Below the pieces are notes generated by a model, which saw only the letters and a program-made list of their open reading frames with translations, searched no databases and was not told where the DNA came from. Positions 53,200 to 62,031 of a stretch of DNA of 64,000 nt are shown here, piece after piece; positions within the stretch are counted from its first letter, which is position 1, and the number at the start of each line of letters is the position of its first letter. The stretch spans positions 3,674,501 to 3,738,500 of the forward strand of contig NZ_CP133262.1 in assembly GCF_030915405.1 (NCBI RefSeq), read 5' to 3'. The position numbers were made by a program, and so were the translations under genes. The DNA comes from Neobacillus nitrireducens (GTDB lineage: Bacteria > Bacillota > Bacilli > Bacillales > Cytobacillaceae).

Positions 53200-54804
53200 A
53201 TGAGAATCAATCACAACATTTCCGCGTTAAATGCTTACAATCAATTAAGTGCAAACTCAACTGCAGCTTCAAAAAATCTTGAAAAATTATCGTCAGGTTT
53301 ACGTATCAACCGTGCGGCTGATGATGCAACGGGTCTAGCAATCTCTGAAAAAATGAGAGCGCAAATCCGCGGCTTGGATCAAGCATCACGTAATGCCCAA
53401 GACGGAATTTCCTTAATCCAAACAGCTGAAGGTGCCATGAACGAAACACACAGCATCCTACAACGTGTTCGTGAATTATCAAACCAAGCAGCTAACGGAA
53501 CTTCAACTACTCAAGATAAACAAAATATCCAAACCGAAGTAAACCAATTAATCGACGAAATTGATCGCGTAGCTGGTGATACAGAATTTAATAGCTTTAA
53601 GATTCTAAATGGCGATATCTCTAAGACTGCTAAATTTGCCCAATCAACAGGCGGAGCAGTTGCGAATGTTGTTGCGTCTGCAACAGCTGCGGCGGGAACA
53701 ACAACTGTAACAACTTCAGGTCCTTTAGCAACAGCTGAAGAATCGATTTGGCAAACAGGAACACTAATGGATCACAATGGCGTAGCTGCTCCTGTAAGTG
53801 GCACGACCAAAATGACAGACCTTGGTGATGGCACTAGCAACTATGGTCTTCAAGTTGGCGATGAAATCACTCTTTCTGCAGTTGTAGGCGGCGAAGTGAA
53901 ATCTTCTGTTTATGTTGTTACAGCTGAAAGTACATTAGACGATTTTATGTCTTCTGTTAAAAATACACTAGGTGCTGCTGATGTATCGATGAGTTATGGC
54001 GCAGGGGATTTTTCATCACTTGGTACAGGCGCAATGGGTCTTGATGGAACCTCTTCTGCTGCCAACACATTGGTTATTTCTGGTCAATCTGGTGCAGCCA
54101 ATGATATTAGCACATTAAAAATCTCAGCATCTTCATCAGAAGGGATTGCACGTTCGTCCTTTAACACTGAAATGAATGGCGGTCTTAATGGTGGACTAGA
54201 ACAACTTCAAGTTGCTGGAAACCAGGGTGACTTTATCGCTCAAGTTGACATAAATGGAGACGCTACTGCAGGGACTGGTGATGGAAGAATCGCTGTTCGT
54301 TCTAATTCTGTTGTTCAAGTTTCTAATTTACAATTATCATTTAATGACACAATTGCCGCTGCTGCTACATCTACGATTACAGTAGGTTCTACGAATAATA
54401 CAGTATCCATCCATGTGGGCGCAAACGCAGGACAAACATTGGAAATTGGCATTAACGCGATGGATTCAGTAGCATTAGGCCTGAAAACTAACGGCGTTAA
54501 TATCTCTCTTATGAGTGAAACAAGTGCAGAAGATGCATTAAAAGTTTTAGATGGTGCAATCGGTCGTGTTTCGTCTGAACGTTCTAAATTAGGGGCAATT
54601 CAAAACCGTTTAGAACACACCATCAACAGCCTTGGAACCTCTTCTGAAAACTTAACGGCTGCTGAATCCCGTTTAAGAGATGTTGATATGGCTAATGAGA
54701 TGATGCAATTTACGAAAAATAATATCCTTTCTCAAGCTGCACAATCTATGCTTGCGCAAGCTAATCAACAGCCTCAAGGTGTATTACAGCTTCTTCGTGG
54801 TTAA
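53200..54804 (+). CDS. hag: Flagellin
   Basis: A 534-aa filament protein. The N-terminal D0/D1 region (residues 1-140: MRINHNISALNAYNQL, GLRINRAADDATGLAISEKMR) and the C-terminal D1/D0 region (about 435-534: SLGTSSENLTAAESRLRDVD, ILSQAAQSMLAQANQQPQGVLQLLRG) are highly conserved and interact in the filament core. The middle 290 residues form an enlarged variable D2/D3 region, rich in Ala, Gly, Ser and Thr, which B. subtilis-type Hag (about 300 aa) lacks. AGGAGG precedes the ATG. A strong terminator follows. Confidence 0.95.
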   Translation: MRINHNISALNAYNQLSANSTAASKNLEKLSSGLRINRAADDATGLAISEKMRAQIRGLDQASRNAQDGISLIQTAEGAMNETHSILQRVRELSNQAANGTSTTQDKQNIQTEVNQLIDEIDRVAGDTEFNSFKILNGDISKTAKFAQSTGGAVANVVASATAAAGTTTVTTSGPLATAEESIWQTGTLMDHNGVAAPVSGTTKMTDLGDGTSNYGLQVGDEITLSAVVGGEVKSSVYVVTAESTLDDFMSSVKNTLGAADVSMSYGAGDFSSLGTGAMGLDGTSSAANTLVISGQSGAANDISTLKISASSSEGIARSSFNTEMNGGLNGGLEQLQVAGNQGDFIAQVDINGDATAGTGDGRIAVRSNSVVQVSNLQLSFNDTIAAAATSTITVGSTNNTVSIHVGANAGQTLEIGINAMDSVALGLKTNGVNISLMSETSAEDALKVLDGAIGRVSSERSKLGAIQNRLEHTINSLGTSSENLTAAESRLRDVDMANEMMQFTKNNILSQAAQSMLAQANQQPQGVLQLLRG

Positions 54805-54821
54805 TAACTAGTTATTACAAT

Positions 54822-54859
54822 TAAAAAGAAGTCTCTTATCAGAAGGGACTTCTTTTTTT
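54822..54859 (+). terminator. Terminator of the flagellin gene
   Basis: A 14-bp imperfect stem (AAAAAGAAGTCTCTT with AAGGGACTTCTTTTT) and T7 tail, directly before the second riboswitch. Confidence 0.88.
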
Positions 54860-54905
54860 AAGCTATCTACTGAAATGGTAATGAAAGTTTTGGTTGATCA
54901 TCGTG

Positions 54906-54990
54906 AAAAAGGGCAAATTTCAGGAAACTGGAAGACGCAAAGCTGCGGGACTAACCTTAAATAAATAAGTATGTCAGCCGGGTTGCCACA
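54906..54990 (+). ncRNA. Cyclic-di-GMP-I (GEMM) riboswitch, before the large surface protein
   Basis: GGGCAAA, a P2 stem TTTCAG-GAAA-CTGGAA with the GAAA tetraloop, GACGCAAAGC, then GGGACTAA, an AT-rich P3 and CAGCCGGGTTGCC: all conserved class I c-di-GMP aptamer blocks are present. It lies 46 nt after the hag terminator and 50 nt before the AGGAGG of the next gene. No clear promoter lies in the 46 nt, so it may be fed by read-through from hag. The expression platform (terminator or RBS blocking) cannot be decided by eye. Confidence 0.85.
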
Positions 54991-55039
54991 TTACGTGCCT
55001 TTTTCGCATATGCTTCTACATTTTTTAGGAGGAATACGT

Positions 55040-58000
55040 ATGCAAATTGTAAGAAGGAAGATTTCCTTTCTTGTGTTAGCGGTACTATTTTTACAGTTAT
55101 TATCACCGATTACTTCAGCTTTTGCTGCAAGTAATTTAACCACCGCTCCTACAAATTTACGTTATTATCCTGATGGGATTGATAACTTTCTCTTAAGATG
55201 GGACGGGGTGACCGGTGCTAGTGGCTACCGTCTTTATGAAAAAGTGGGCGAAGAAAATGTCTTAAAAAAACAAACATCAAATCTCTATTTCTACCTTGCA
55301 AGTGTACCAGAAGGAACTCATACCTATACCGTGATCGCTTATAATAGTACGGGAGAGTCTCCGTTCTCAACATCTTTAAACGTTGAGATTAAATACCCTG
55401 ATATGCAATCACCTAGCGGATTGACTTCAAGTATCGTCAACGGTAATGATGTCTCGTTAAAATGGAATGCAGTAGAATTCGCAACAACTTACAATGTTTT
55501 CGAAGTGAAAGATGGTCAGAGGGAATTACTTGCTTCATCAACAAAACCAAATCAATATTTTGCTAATGTTTCTGAAGGTGAACATGTTTATGAAATAACT
55601 TCATACAATTCCCAATACGGAGAATCAACACCAAGCTCTTTTGCTGTAAATGTTGTCTTTCCTGATATGGCAGCACCTACTGGCTTAACTGCTTATATTA
55701 ATGATATTAATAATGTTTTGTTTAGATGGAATGCGGTTCCTTATGCTGAATCCTATAATGTATATCAAATTGTAGATGGAGCAAGGAAGTTTATTGCTAC
55801 GACAACAGATACAAAACAGTATCTATCAAACTTGCCTGAGGGCGAAAATATTTATGAAGTGACTTCTTATAATTCTAAATATGGAGAATCGTTGGCAGGT
55901 AGCAAAAGCAAGTTTACGGTCTCTTATCCGGAAATACTTCCGCCACAAGAGGTTTATCCTTATTTTTATAATGGAAACGATCTTTTTCTCATGTGGTCTG
56001 CAGCAGGATATGCAGAACAGTATAAACTCTATCAATTGGTCGATGGTCAAAAAGAATTAGTTACGACTACTACCAATCGTTCACACTACTTCAGTAACCT
56101 TCCAGAAGGTGATTATACCTTTGAAATCGTTTCTGTCAGTAGCCGTTTTGGAGAATCCACTGCAAAAACTTACGACGTAACGGTTGAATTCCCGGAAATG
56201 CAGGCACCTAAAGCGTCAATCGATATGGATACTCCAACTAGTGCGGTAATTGGCTGGTCCTCTGTACCGTATGCAACAGAATACGAAGTCTATAAATTAG
56301 TAGATGGAGTACCTACATTAATTGGAACAATAACATCAACAAAAACATCTTACTATGTAAGTGATTTACCACAAGGTAAACACGAATATATGGTTCTAGC
56401 AAAATCCGACCGCTTCGGAAAATCTGGCTACTCTAATGTAGTTGTGGCAGAAGTAACACCAGTCCTACCTGCTCCAAAACCAAGCGCACCAGAAGTAAAA
56501 GATGATTCTGTCACTCTTACCTGGGAACCAGTGGAAGAAGCAGACAAATACAATGTCTACAAAGAAGTAGACGGAGAACGTGTATTAGTTGGAACTACTA
56601 CGGAACCAACCATTACTGTAGATACTCCAAAAGAACAAGGCACTCATGAGTACTTAATCGTTCCTGTCACAAAAGATGGAGTAGAATCAATTGACTATGC
56701 AACGGTTGAAGTGGTGATCGACAAACCATCTGATGTCACAGCGCCAGTAACGGTTGCCGAACCAGCGGATGAAAAATGGTCAAAAGAGGATGTTTCCGTC
56801 AAGCTAACGGCAACAGACGATTTAAGTGGTGTGAAGAGCACCTTCTATTCTATTAACCATGCAGAGTTCGTCGAAGGTACACAATTAACACTCAATCTAG
56901 AAGGCATGAACACCGTTTCATTTTATAGCGTTGATAATGCTGGAAATGTTGAGGAAGTTAAGACAGTAGAAGTGAAAATCGACAAACAAGCGCCGGAAAC
57001 GGTGATCAATGCGAGTGCCTATTGGTATAACAATAAGGTTAATTTAGAACTAACAGCAATCGATGATCTTTCTGGAGTAAAAGCCAGCTATTATTCAGTT
57101 GATAACGGAGCTTTTACAGAAGGAACGCAATTTAGCATCGAAGAATCAGGCATTCACACGGTTTCCTTCTACAGCGTTGACAATGTTGGCAATGTTGAGG
57201 AAGCAAGAACAGTTGAAGTGAAAATTGACAACCAAGCGCCAATAACTACTGCCGAGGTAAAAAATAATAGTTTGGTGGAATTAACAGCAACTGATGACCT
57301 TTCCGGAGTTCAAGCAACCTATTACTCCGTAAACGGTTCTGATTTTAAAGAAGGTACAAGCCTTGAGGTTACCCAAGCAGGAGTAAATAAAGTTACCTTC
57401 TACAGCATAGACAAAGCTGGAAACTATGAAGAACAGCAAACCATTGAAGTTGTAGTAGATAAAACGGCACCGGTCACTGTAAGTAATATTGAGGATCAAT
57501 GGTACACCGAAACAGCGAACGTTGAACTGACAGCAACTGATGACCTAAGCGGAGTAAAAACAACATACTATTCTATCGATGGTGCTGACTTCACCGAAGG
57601 CACAAGCTTTACAATCGAAAAAGAAGGCACACACACAGTTACATTTTATAGTGTTGACAAAGTTGGTAACACAGAAGTAAAAAATACTGTAGAAGTAAAA
57701 GTAGATAAAACTGCTCCTACAACAGTAAGTAATATCGAGGATCAATGGTACACAGAAGATGTAAACGTTGAGCTTACTGCAAGTGATGAGCAAAGCGGTG
57801 TGACAGCAACCTACTATTCTATCGATGGTGCTGATTTTACCGAAGGCACAAGTTTTACAATCGAAAAAGAAGGCACACACACAGTTACATTTTATAGTGT
57901 TGACAATGCAGGCAACACAGAAGTAAAAAACACAGTCGAAGTAAAAGTAGACAAAACCGCTCCAACGATCAAAGCAGATTTCCCAACGGAATATGCGCTT

Positions 58001-58504
58001 GGATCAAGCTTCAACCTTAATTATGATGCAGCTGATAATCTTTCAGGCATTAAAGAAAGCTTTGTCGAAGTCAACGGTGTTAAGAACACAACAGGAAAAA
58101 TCACCTTTGACAAACCTGGCGTGAATACAATTAAGATTACAGCTATAGACAATGCGGGATTAAAAACAGTTGTAGAAAAAAAGGTATCCACCTATATTCA
58201 AGCGAATATTGAAGTAACACCGAAAGTCATCAACGGTAACAAAGGAGACTTTACGGTTAGGGTAACATTACCTAAAGGCTACAGTTTTGATAATGTTGAC
58301 TTAGCCACGGCAACCATTAATAAAGTTAACGCACTTAACGACAGCAAGGGCTTAGCAAATCAAGCGAAAAAAGGCCAATTTAAATTTAATCGTGAAGATT
58401 TTATTTGGGATGAGAAACAAGAACTATTAGTTTTCCATGCAATGGTTGATGGAGTTCTTGTCGTAGGAAGCACAACTGTCGATGTTATTAATAACCATAA
58501 ATAA
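55040..58504 (+). CDS. Large secreted FN3/OmpL47-type repeat protein (candidate c-di-GMP-controlled adhesin)
   Basis: An 1154-aa exported protein. Residues 1-29 are a signal peptide. Residues about 33-565 form six FN3-like modules (each about 88 aa, ending in YPDM-, FPDM- or YPEI-type links). Residues about 567-970 hold five OmpL47/Ig-like modules with ELTATDDLSGVK, YYSVDNG and EVKVDKTAP, and a sixth divergent one follows. A unique C-terminal domain of about 110 residues ends the chain; no LPXTG, SLH or CBD anchor is seen. The frame opens at 54971, but ATG 55040 has AGGAGG and the signal peptide begins there. The riboswitch upstream implies c-di-GMP control, typical of adhesion. Confidence 0.88.
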   Translation: MQIVRRKISFLVLAVLFLQLLSPITSAFAASNLTTAPTNLRYYPDGIDNFLLRWDGVTGASGYRLYEKVGEENVLKKQTSNLYFYLASVPEGTHTYTVIAYNSTGESPFSTSLNVEIKYPDMQSPSGLTSSIVNGNDVSLKWNAVEFATTYNVFEVKDGQRELLASSTKPNQYFANVSEGEHVYEITSYNSQYGESTPSSFAVNVVFPDMAAPTGLTAYINDINNVLFRWNAVPYAESYNVYQIVDGARKFIATTTDTKQYLSNLPEGENIYEVTSYNSKYGESLAGSKSKFTVSYPEILPPQEVYPYFYNGNDLFLMWSAAGYAEQYKLYQLVDGQKELVTTTTNRSHYFSNLPEGDYTFEIVSVSSRFGESTAKTYDVTVEFPEMQAPKASIDMDTPTSAVIGWSSVPYATEYEVYKLVDGVPTLIGTITSTKTSYYVSDLPQGKHEYMVLAKSDRFGKSGYSNVVVAEVTPVLPAPKPSAPEVKDDSVTLTWEPVEEADKYNVYKEVDGERVLVGTTTEPTITVDTPKEQGTHEYLIVPVTKDGVESIDYATVEVVIDKPSDVTAPVTVAEPADEKWSKEDVSVKLTATDDLSGVKSTFYSINHAEFVEGTQLTLNLEGMNTVSFYSVDNAGNVEEVKTVEVKIDKQAPETVINASAYWYNNKVNLELTAIDDLSGVKASYYSVDNGAFTEGTQFSIEESGIHTVSFYSVDNVGNVEEARTVEVKIDNQAPITTAEVKNNSLVELTATDDLSGVQATYYSVNGSDFKEGTSLEVTQAGVNKVTFYSIDKAGNYEEQQTIEVVVDKTAPVTVSNIEDQWYTETANVELTATDDLSGVKTTYYSIDGADFTEGTSFTIEKEGTHTVTFYSVDKVGNTEVKNTVEVKVDKTAPTTVSNIEDQWYTEDVNVELTASDEQSGVTATYYSIDGADFTEGTSFTIEKEGTHTVTFYSVDNAGNTEVKNTVEVKVDKTAPTIKADFPTEYALGSSFNLNYDAADNLSGIKESFVEVNGVKNTTGKITFDKPGVNTIKITAIDNAGLKTVVEKKVSTYIQANIEVTPKVINGNKGDFTVRVTLPKGYSFDNVDLATATINKVNALNDSKGLANQAKKGQFKFNREDFIWDEKQELLVFHAMVDGVLVVGSTTVDVINNHK

Positions 58505-58515
58505 TGAATCAATAA

Positions 58516-58556
58516 AGAGAGGATGTCCCATTGGGGCATCCTCTTACTATATTTTA
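58516..58556 (+). terminator. Terminator of the large surface protein gene
   Basis: A 12-bp stem AGAGGATG(T)CCC / GGGG CATCCTCT, with a weak T-rich tail. Confidence 0.7.
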
Positions 58557-58565
58557 TTAAGAAAA

Positions 58566-58594
58566 CGCCCAGCTGTCGATGGGCGCTTGCGCTT
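58566..58594. repeat. Mini copy of the interspersed repeat end
   Basis: CGCCCA...TGGGCG hairpin that shares gggcgcttgcgc with the right end of the interspersed repeat at 33219 and 39597. Only the terminal inverted part is present. Confidence 0.45.
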
Positions 58595-58596
58595 TC

Positions 58597-59268
58597 CTAT
58601 ACAAGGGTACCGAAGAAATTGTTTACGCCTTTTACCCAATGATTATTTAATCCAGTAGGGTCATTATTGGCGCCAACCGGTGCATATTTGCCACCTATTT
58701 TTGCAATGGAATCCAGTCCTTTATCTAAATAATTTTTCCGTAAATTTCTTGCCATATCATGAATACTTTCTGAGACGGAATCATAATGTCTTAGACCATT
58801 TTTACCCATCATACCGGCAATATTATTTTTCTCATAAACGGCCTGAGACTTGCCATTACCTGTTTCATGCATGGCGACTGAGGCTAATAAATTTGGATTA
58901 ATATTAAATGCTTTGCCGGCTTCTATGAACTGTTCCCCGAGATTGCTTAATTTTCCTTTTAGCGTTGAATTCAATTTCTCTAAAGATACTTCTGAAAAAT
59001 CCAAGCTTGTGGTCGAGTTTACTATATGGGAAAGGTCCTTGATGTTATCAAGAATTGGTGAGGTGCCAGCCCAAAAACTCCCATTTGATTGTTGAAGTTG
59101 AGAAGGAGTGGAGGATTCCCCTTCAAGTAACATCGCTTGTAAAATGGATTGAAAAAAATCACCGCTAGGAATTTGCTGATTTGCACTATTCATTGTTGGG
59201 AGATTGGTCGATATAGATAGTAGAGCTATATTTTTAAACCAATCTGAAGAAACGGGACTTATACTCAT
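58597..59268 (-). CDS. Glucosaminidase-domain (GH73/FlgJ-like) lytic enzyme
   Basis: A 223-aa protein whose C-terminal half (about residues 110-223) is a glucosaminidase/FlgJ-type muramidase domain: the catalytic Glu in MHETGNGKS, then NNIAGMMG and YDSVSESIHDMARNLRKNY. The N-terminal part has no obvious signal peptide and is predicted disordered/helical, as in proteins exported through the flagellar type III gate. In a flagellar locus it likely opens peptidoglycan for the rod or filament. Antisense to the neighbouring genes. AGGAG 9 nt before the ATG. Confidence 0.75.
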   Translation of the reverse strand: MSISPVSSDWFKNIALLSISTNLPTMNSANQQIPSGDFFQSILQAMLLEGESSTPSQLQQSNGSFWAGTSPILDNIKDLSHIVNSTTSLDFSEVSLEKLNSTLKGKLSNLGEQFIEAGKAFNINPNLLASVAMHETGNGKSQAVYEKNNIAGMMGKNGLRHYDSVSESIHDMARNLRKNYLDKGLDSIAKIGGKYAPVGANNDPTGLNNHWVKGVNNFFGTLV

Positions 59269-59423
59269 AGTTTACTGCTCCTGTCGTATGACTTCTTTTC
59301 TACTATTTTACACCTTTTCTAATATGAGGTAAATCCTATCGGAATACTTTGTTAAAAAAATTTAAAAAATAGACCCATACGCTTTTTTAATAATCAATCT
59401 CCACTCGAAAGGAGAAAAATATT

Positions 59424-60557
59424 GTGATTGCATCGGCTTCATTGATTCCTAGTCAACACAAAATATCCAATAAAACTAGCGGTACTAAACCGGATGATCA
59501 AACAGTCGGCTCATTTTTGGAGTTATTGAATGAGTTGAAAAAAGAACCAGAGCAGGATTCAAGTAAAAATCTCCTTGCCATGGTGGACCCGTTATTCAGT
59601 CCAATGAATGAGGATAGCACCGAATCTATTAAACTAGGAGAACAGGGGGATCATCAGGAAGAACAGACTAAAACCGAGCAACCGACAAGAGAAGATTTGA
59701 TTTCTTTTATAAGTTTATTGTTCAAAACTGACATTGATTCAAATAATCCTACACATTCTCAATTTGAAAAAGAATTACAAAACATCAATCCAAGCAAGTC
59801 AACACCTGCTCGTTTAGAAAAAGAATTACATAAAACCAGTCAACAACTAGAAACCATCCCCCTTGAAAAAATGGCAAAGCTACTCGCGGAAGCGGCTATT
59901 CCAGTTAAAGAAGGTATTTCAACACCTCAACTTGGACAAAAGTCACTTGAGGATTCGCTCAAACCTAAGCAAAACGGAAATATGCCGGCACCTGATTTTG
60001 AATTTCAGCCAAAGTTCGAGGGAAAAGAAGTTATTTTTCAATCCGTTCACCCTAACGGCGCAGGCTCTGTTGCTGGTAAGAGTGAACAGGCACCGATCCC
60101 TAAGGGTTCTGTCCAGCAGTTTTTCTCGGAAGTCATCGAGTTAGTCAAGAATCATGCGAGCCTCAAAAAGGCATCAGAGTTCATGGAAGCGAAATTCTCG
60201 CTGACTCCTGAAAAGCTTGGGGAGATTGATGTGAAATTGTCCATTCATAAAGGACAAGTAGCTGCTCACTTTACCGCTGAAACACTCATTGGCAAAGAAA
60301 CACTTGAATCGCAAATCTCTTTATTACGCACTTCGCTTCAGCAACAGGGGCTGAACGTAGATAAGATAGAGATTACCTTAGGCGGACAGGGATTACAGCA
60401 TTCCTTTTCACAACAGGAAGAAAAATCACGGCAGGACCAATCCCAGCAACGATCTTCGAAAAAGAAAATCAATATCGAGGAGTTTTATCAAAGCCATTCA
60501 ACGATCGAAGAATATAAGCAGAGTGGAATTGAAAACACGATTAATATTCTGGCCTAA
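59424..60557 (+). CDS. fliK: Flagellar hook-length control protein FliK
   Basis: A 377-aa protein with a long low-conservation N-terminal region and a C-terminal Flg_hook domain (about residues 245-330: EAKFSLTPEKLGEIDVKLSIHKGQVAAHFTAE, LRTSLQQQGLNVDKIEITLG). FliK measures the hook and switches export from hook to filament proteins. Two short imperfect repeats (FEKELQNINPSKS and LEKELHKTSQQLE) are seen near residues 115-140. GTG start with AAAGGAG 9 nt upstream. Followed by flgD and flgE as usual. Confidence 0.85.
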   Translation: MIASASLIPSQHKISNKTSGTKPDDQTVGSFLELLNELKKEPEQDSSKNLLAMVDPLFSPMNEDSTESIKLGEQGDHQEEQTKTEQPTREDLISFISLLFKTDIDSNNPTHSQFEKELQNINPSKSTPARLEKELHKTSQQLETIPLEKMAKLLAEAAIPVKEGISTPQLGQKSLEDSLKPKQNGNMPAPDFEFQPKFEGKEVIFQSVHPNGAGSVAGKSEQAPIPKGSVQQFFSEVIELVKNHASLKKASEFMEAKFSLTPEKLGEIDVKLSIHKGQVAAHFTAETLIGKETLESQISLLRTSLQQQGLNVDKIEITLGGQGLQHSFSQQEEKSRQDQSQQRSSKKKINIEEFYQSHSTIEEYKQSGIENTINILA

Positions 60558-60573
60558 AGAGGAGGAAAGCACG

Positions 60574-60996
60574 ATGAACACAATTAACTCTTTAAATATG
60601 AATACAAGTACGAAATCAACCAAACAACAGAGCCAAGTAGATAAAGATCTTTTCCTGCAGATTCTAACTACCCAATTACGAAACCAAGATCCAACCCAGC
60701 CAATGGAAGACCGTGAAATGATTGCGCAAATGGCACAATTTAGTACACTTGAACAAATTTCTAACCTGAATCAAGCATTTAATCAATTTATCGATAGTCA
60801 ACAAGTAGATATTAGCCGTTATTCTACTATGATGAATAAAGAAGTAACTTGGACCGATGATGTCACTGGCAAGCAAGAAAGTGGCGTTGTTAAAGGAATT
60901 ATCAAAAAAGACGATCAATTCTATTATCAAGTGAATGATGAAGAGATTCCAGTTGGAAAGATAATTTCCGCTAAAGAAATAGCATCACAAAGCTAA
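60574..60996 (+). CDS. flgD: Flagellar hook-capping protein FlgD
   Basis: A 140-aa hook scaffold. The conserved N-terminal segment reads LFLQILTTQLRNQDPTQPMEDREMIAQMAQFSTLEQI. It is short, lacking the Ig-like C-terminal domains of E. coli FlgD, as is usual in Bacillus. ATG 60574 is chosen (AGAGGAGG upstream); a longer ORF begins within fliK. Between fliK and flgE. Confidence 0.88.
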   Translation: MNTINSLNMNTSTKSTKQQSQVDKDLFLQILTTQLRNQDPTQPMEDREMIAQMAQFSTLEQISNLNQAFNQFIDSQQVDISRYSTMMNKEVTWTDDVTGKQESGVVKGIIKKDDQFYYQVNDEEIPVGKIISAKEIASQS

Positions 60997-61017
60997 TAAA
61001 CTCAGGAGGTAACAAAC

Positions 61018-61908
61018 ATGCTGCGTTCACTCAATTCAAGTGTATCTGGGATGAAGGGTTTCCAAAATAAATTAGATGTCATCGGTAATAATATTGCTAA
61101 CGTTAATACAATCGGATATAAAAAAAGCCGGATTATCTTTCAAGATGTGCTAAGTCAAACAGTGCGGGGGGGTTCCACCGCTAATGCTAATTTAGGAGGA
61201 ACCAATCCTGTTCAAATTGGCTTAGGGGTAAAGACAGCATCAGTTGATACCATCCATACACCGGGGAGCCCGACTACGACGAACCTATCTTCTGATTTAT
61301 ATATCGATGGAAATGGTTTCTTCGTCGTTCAAAACGACAGTGGGTCCAAATATCTGACAAGAGCAGGTAATTTTGATCGCGATGGTCTCGGTAATCTCGT
61401 TACTCCGCAAGGGTATAAAGTGATTGGTAAAGATGCTACTACTAACACTTTTGGACCAATTAACATCGATTCTACTAAGTATGTTTCCTACACAATCGAT
61501 TTTAATGGGGTTATTAAAGGTGTAGAAGCCGATGGGACAACAAATGACATTGCTACGCTTGGTACGGTTGTGGTTTCCAATCCAGCCGGTTTGAAAAAAG
61601 TGGGCGGTTCTATGTATGAATTATCTGGGAATGCAGAAACGAATTATCAAGTGGATCTTGCCGGTAATTTTGTATTGGATGCGAATGGAGATAAAATTCC
61701 TGCAGTGCCAACGATTGATGGCTTAATGAATACACGGGATATTACCAAAGCCGGTCAAATTGTCTCCGGTCAGTTGGAAATGTCCAATGTCGATCTTTCA
61801 GAAGAGATTACCGAAATGATTATCGCTCAGCGTGCATTTCAGGCAAATGCCAAAGTTATTACTGTATCAGATTCTATTTTAGAAGAGTTAGTGAATTTAA
61901 AACGGTAA
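61018..61908 (+). CDS. flgE: Flagellar hook protein FlgE
   Basis: A 296-aa hook subunit. MLRSLNSSVSGMKGFQNKLD and IGNNIANVNTIGYKKSR are the FlgE/FlgG N-terminal core; the C-terminal core is SNVDLSEEITEMIIAQRAFQANAKVI. The short length matches Bacillus hook proteins (about 260-300 aa). AGGAGG precedes the ATG. Possible annotation as FlgG is excluded by position after fliK-flgD. Confidence 0.87.
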   Translation: MLRSLNSSVSGMKGFQNKLDVIGNNIANVNTIGYKKSRIIFQDVLSQTVRGGSTANANLGGTNPVQIGLGVKTASVDTIHTPGSPTTTNLSSDLYIDGNGFFVVQNDSGSKYLTRAGNFDRDGLGNLVTPQGYKVIGKDATTNTFGPINIDSTKYVSYTIDFNGVIKGVEADGTTNDIATLGTVVVSNPAGLKKVGGSMYELSGNAETNYQVDLAGNFVLDANGDKIPAVPTIDGLMNTRDITKAGQIVSGQLEMSNVDLSEEITEMIIAQRAFQANAKVITVSDSILEELVNLKR

Positions 61909-61970
61909 TAGACTAGTAAAATTAAATGAGTAACAATAGTGCTAGACCATATTCAATTTTAAGTGTTAGT

Positions 61971-62005
61971 ATTTAAAGGGAAAGTAAACTACTTTCCCTT
62001 TAAAT
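61971..62005 (+). other. Perfect 16-bp hairpin between flgE and fliM
   Basis: ATTTAAAGGGAAAGTA and its exact complement flank a 3-nt loop. There is no U-tract after it, so it is not a standard terminator; it may be an RNA processing or stability element, or attenuate flow into fliM-fliN. Confidence 0.55.
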
Positions 62006-62031
62006 GATTTTACGGCGGTGAGGAAAACACG

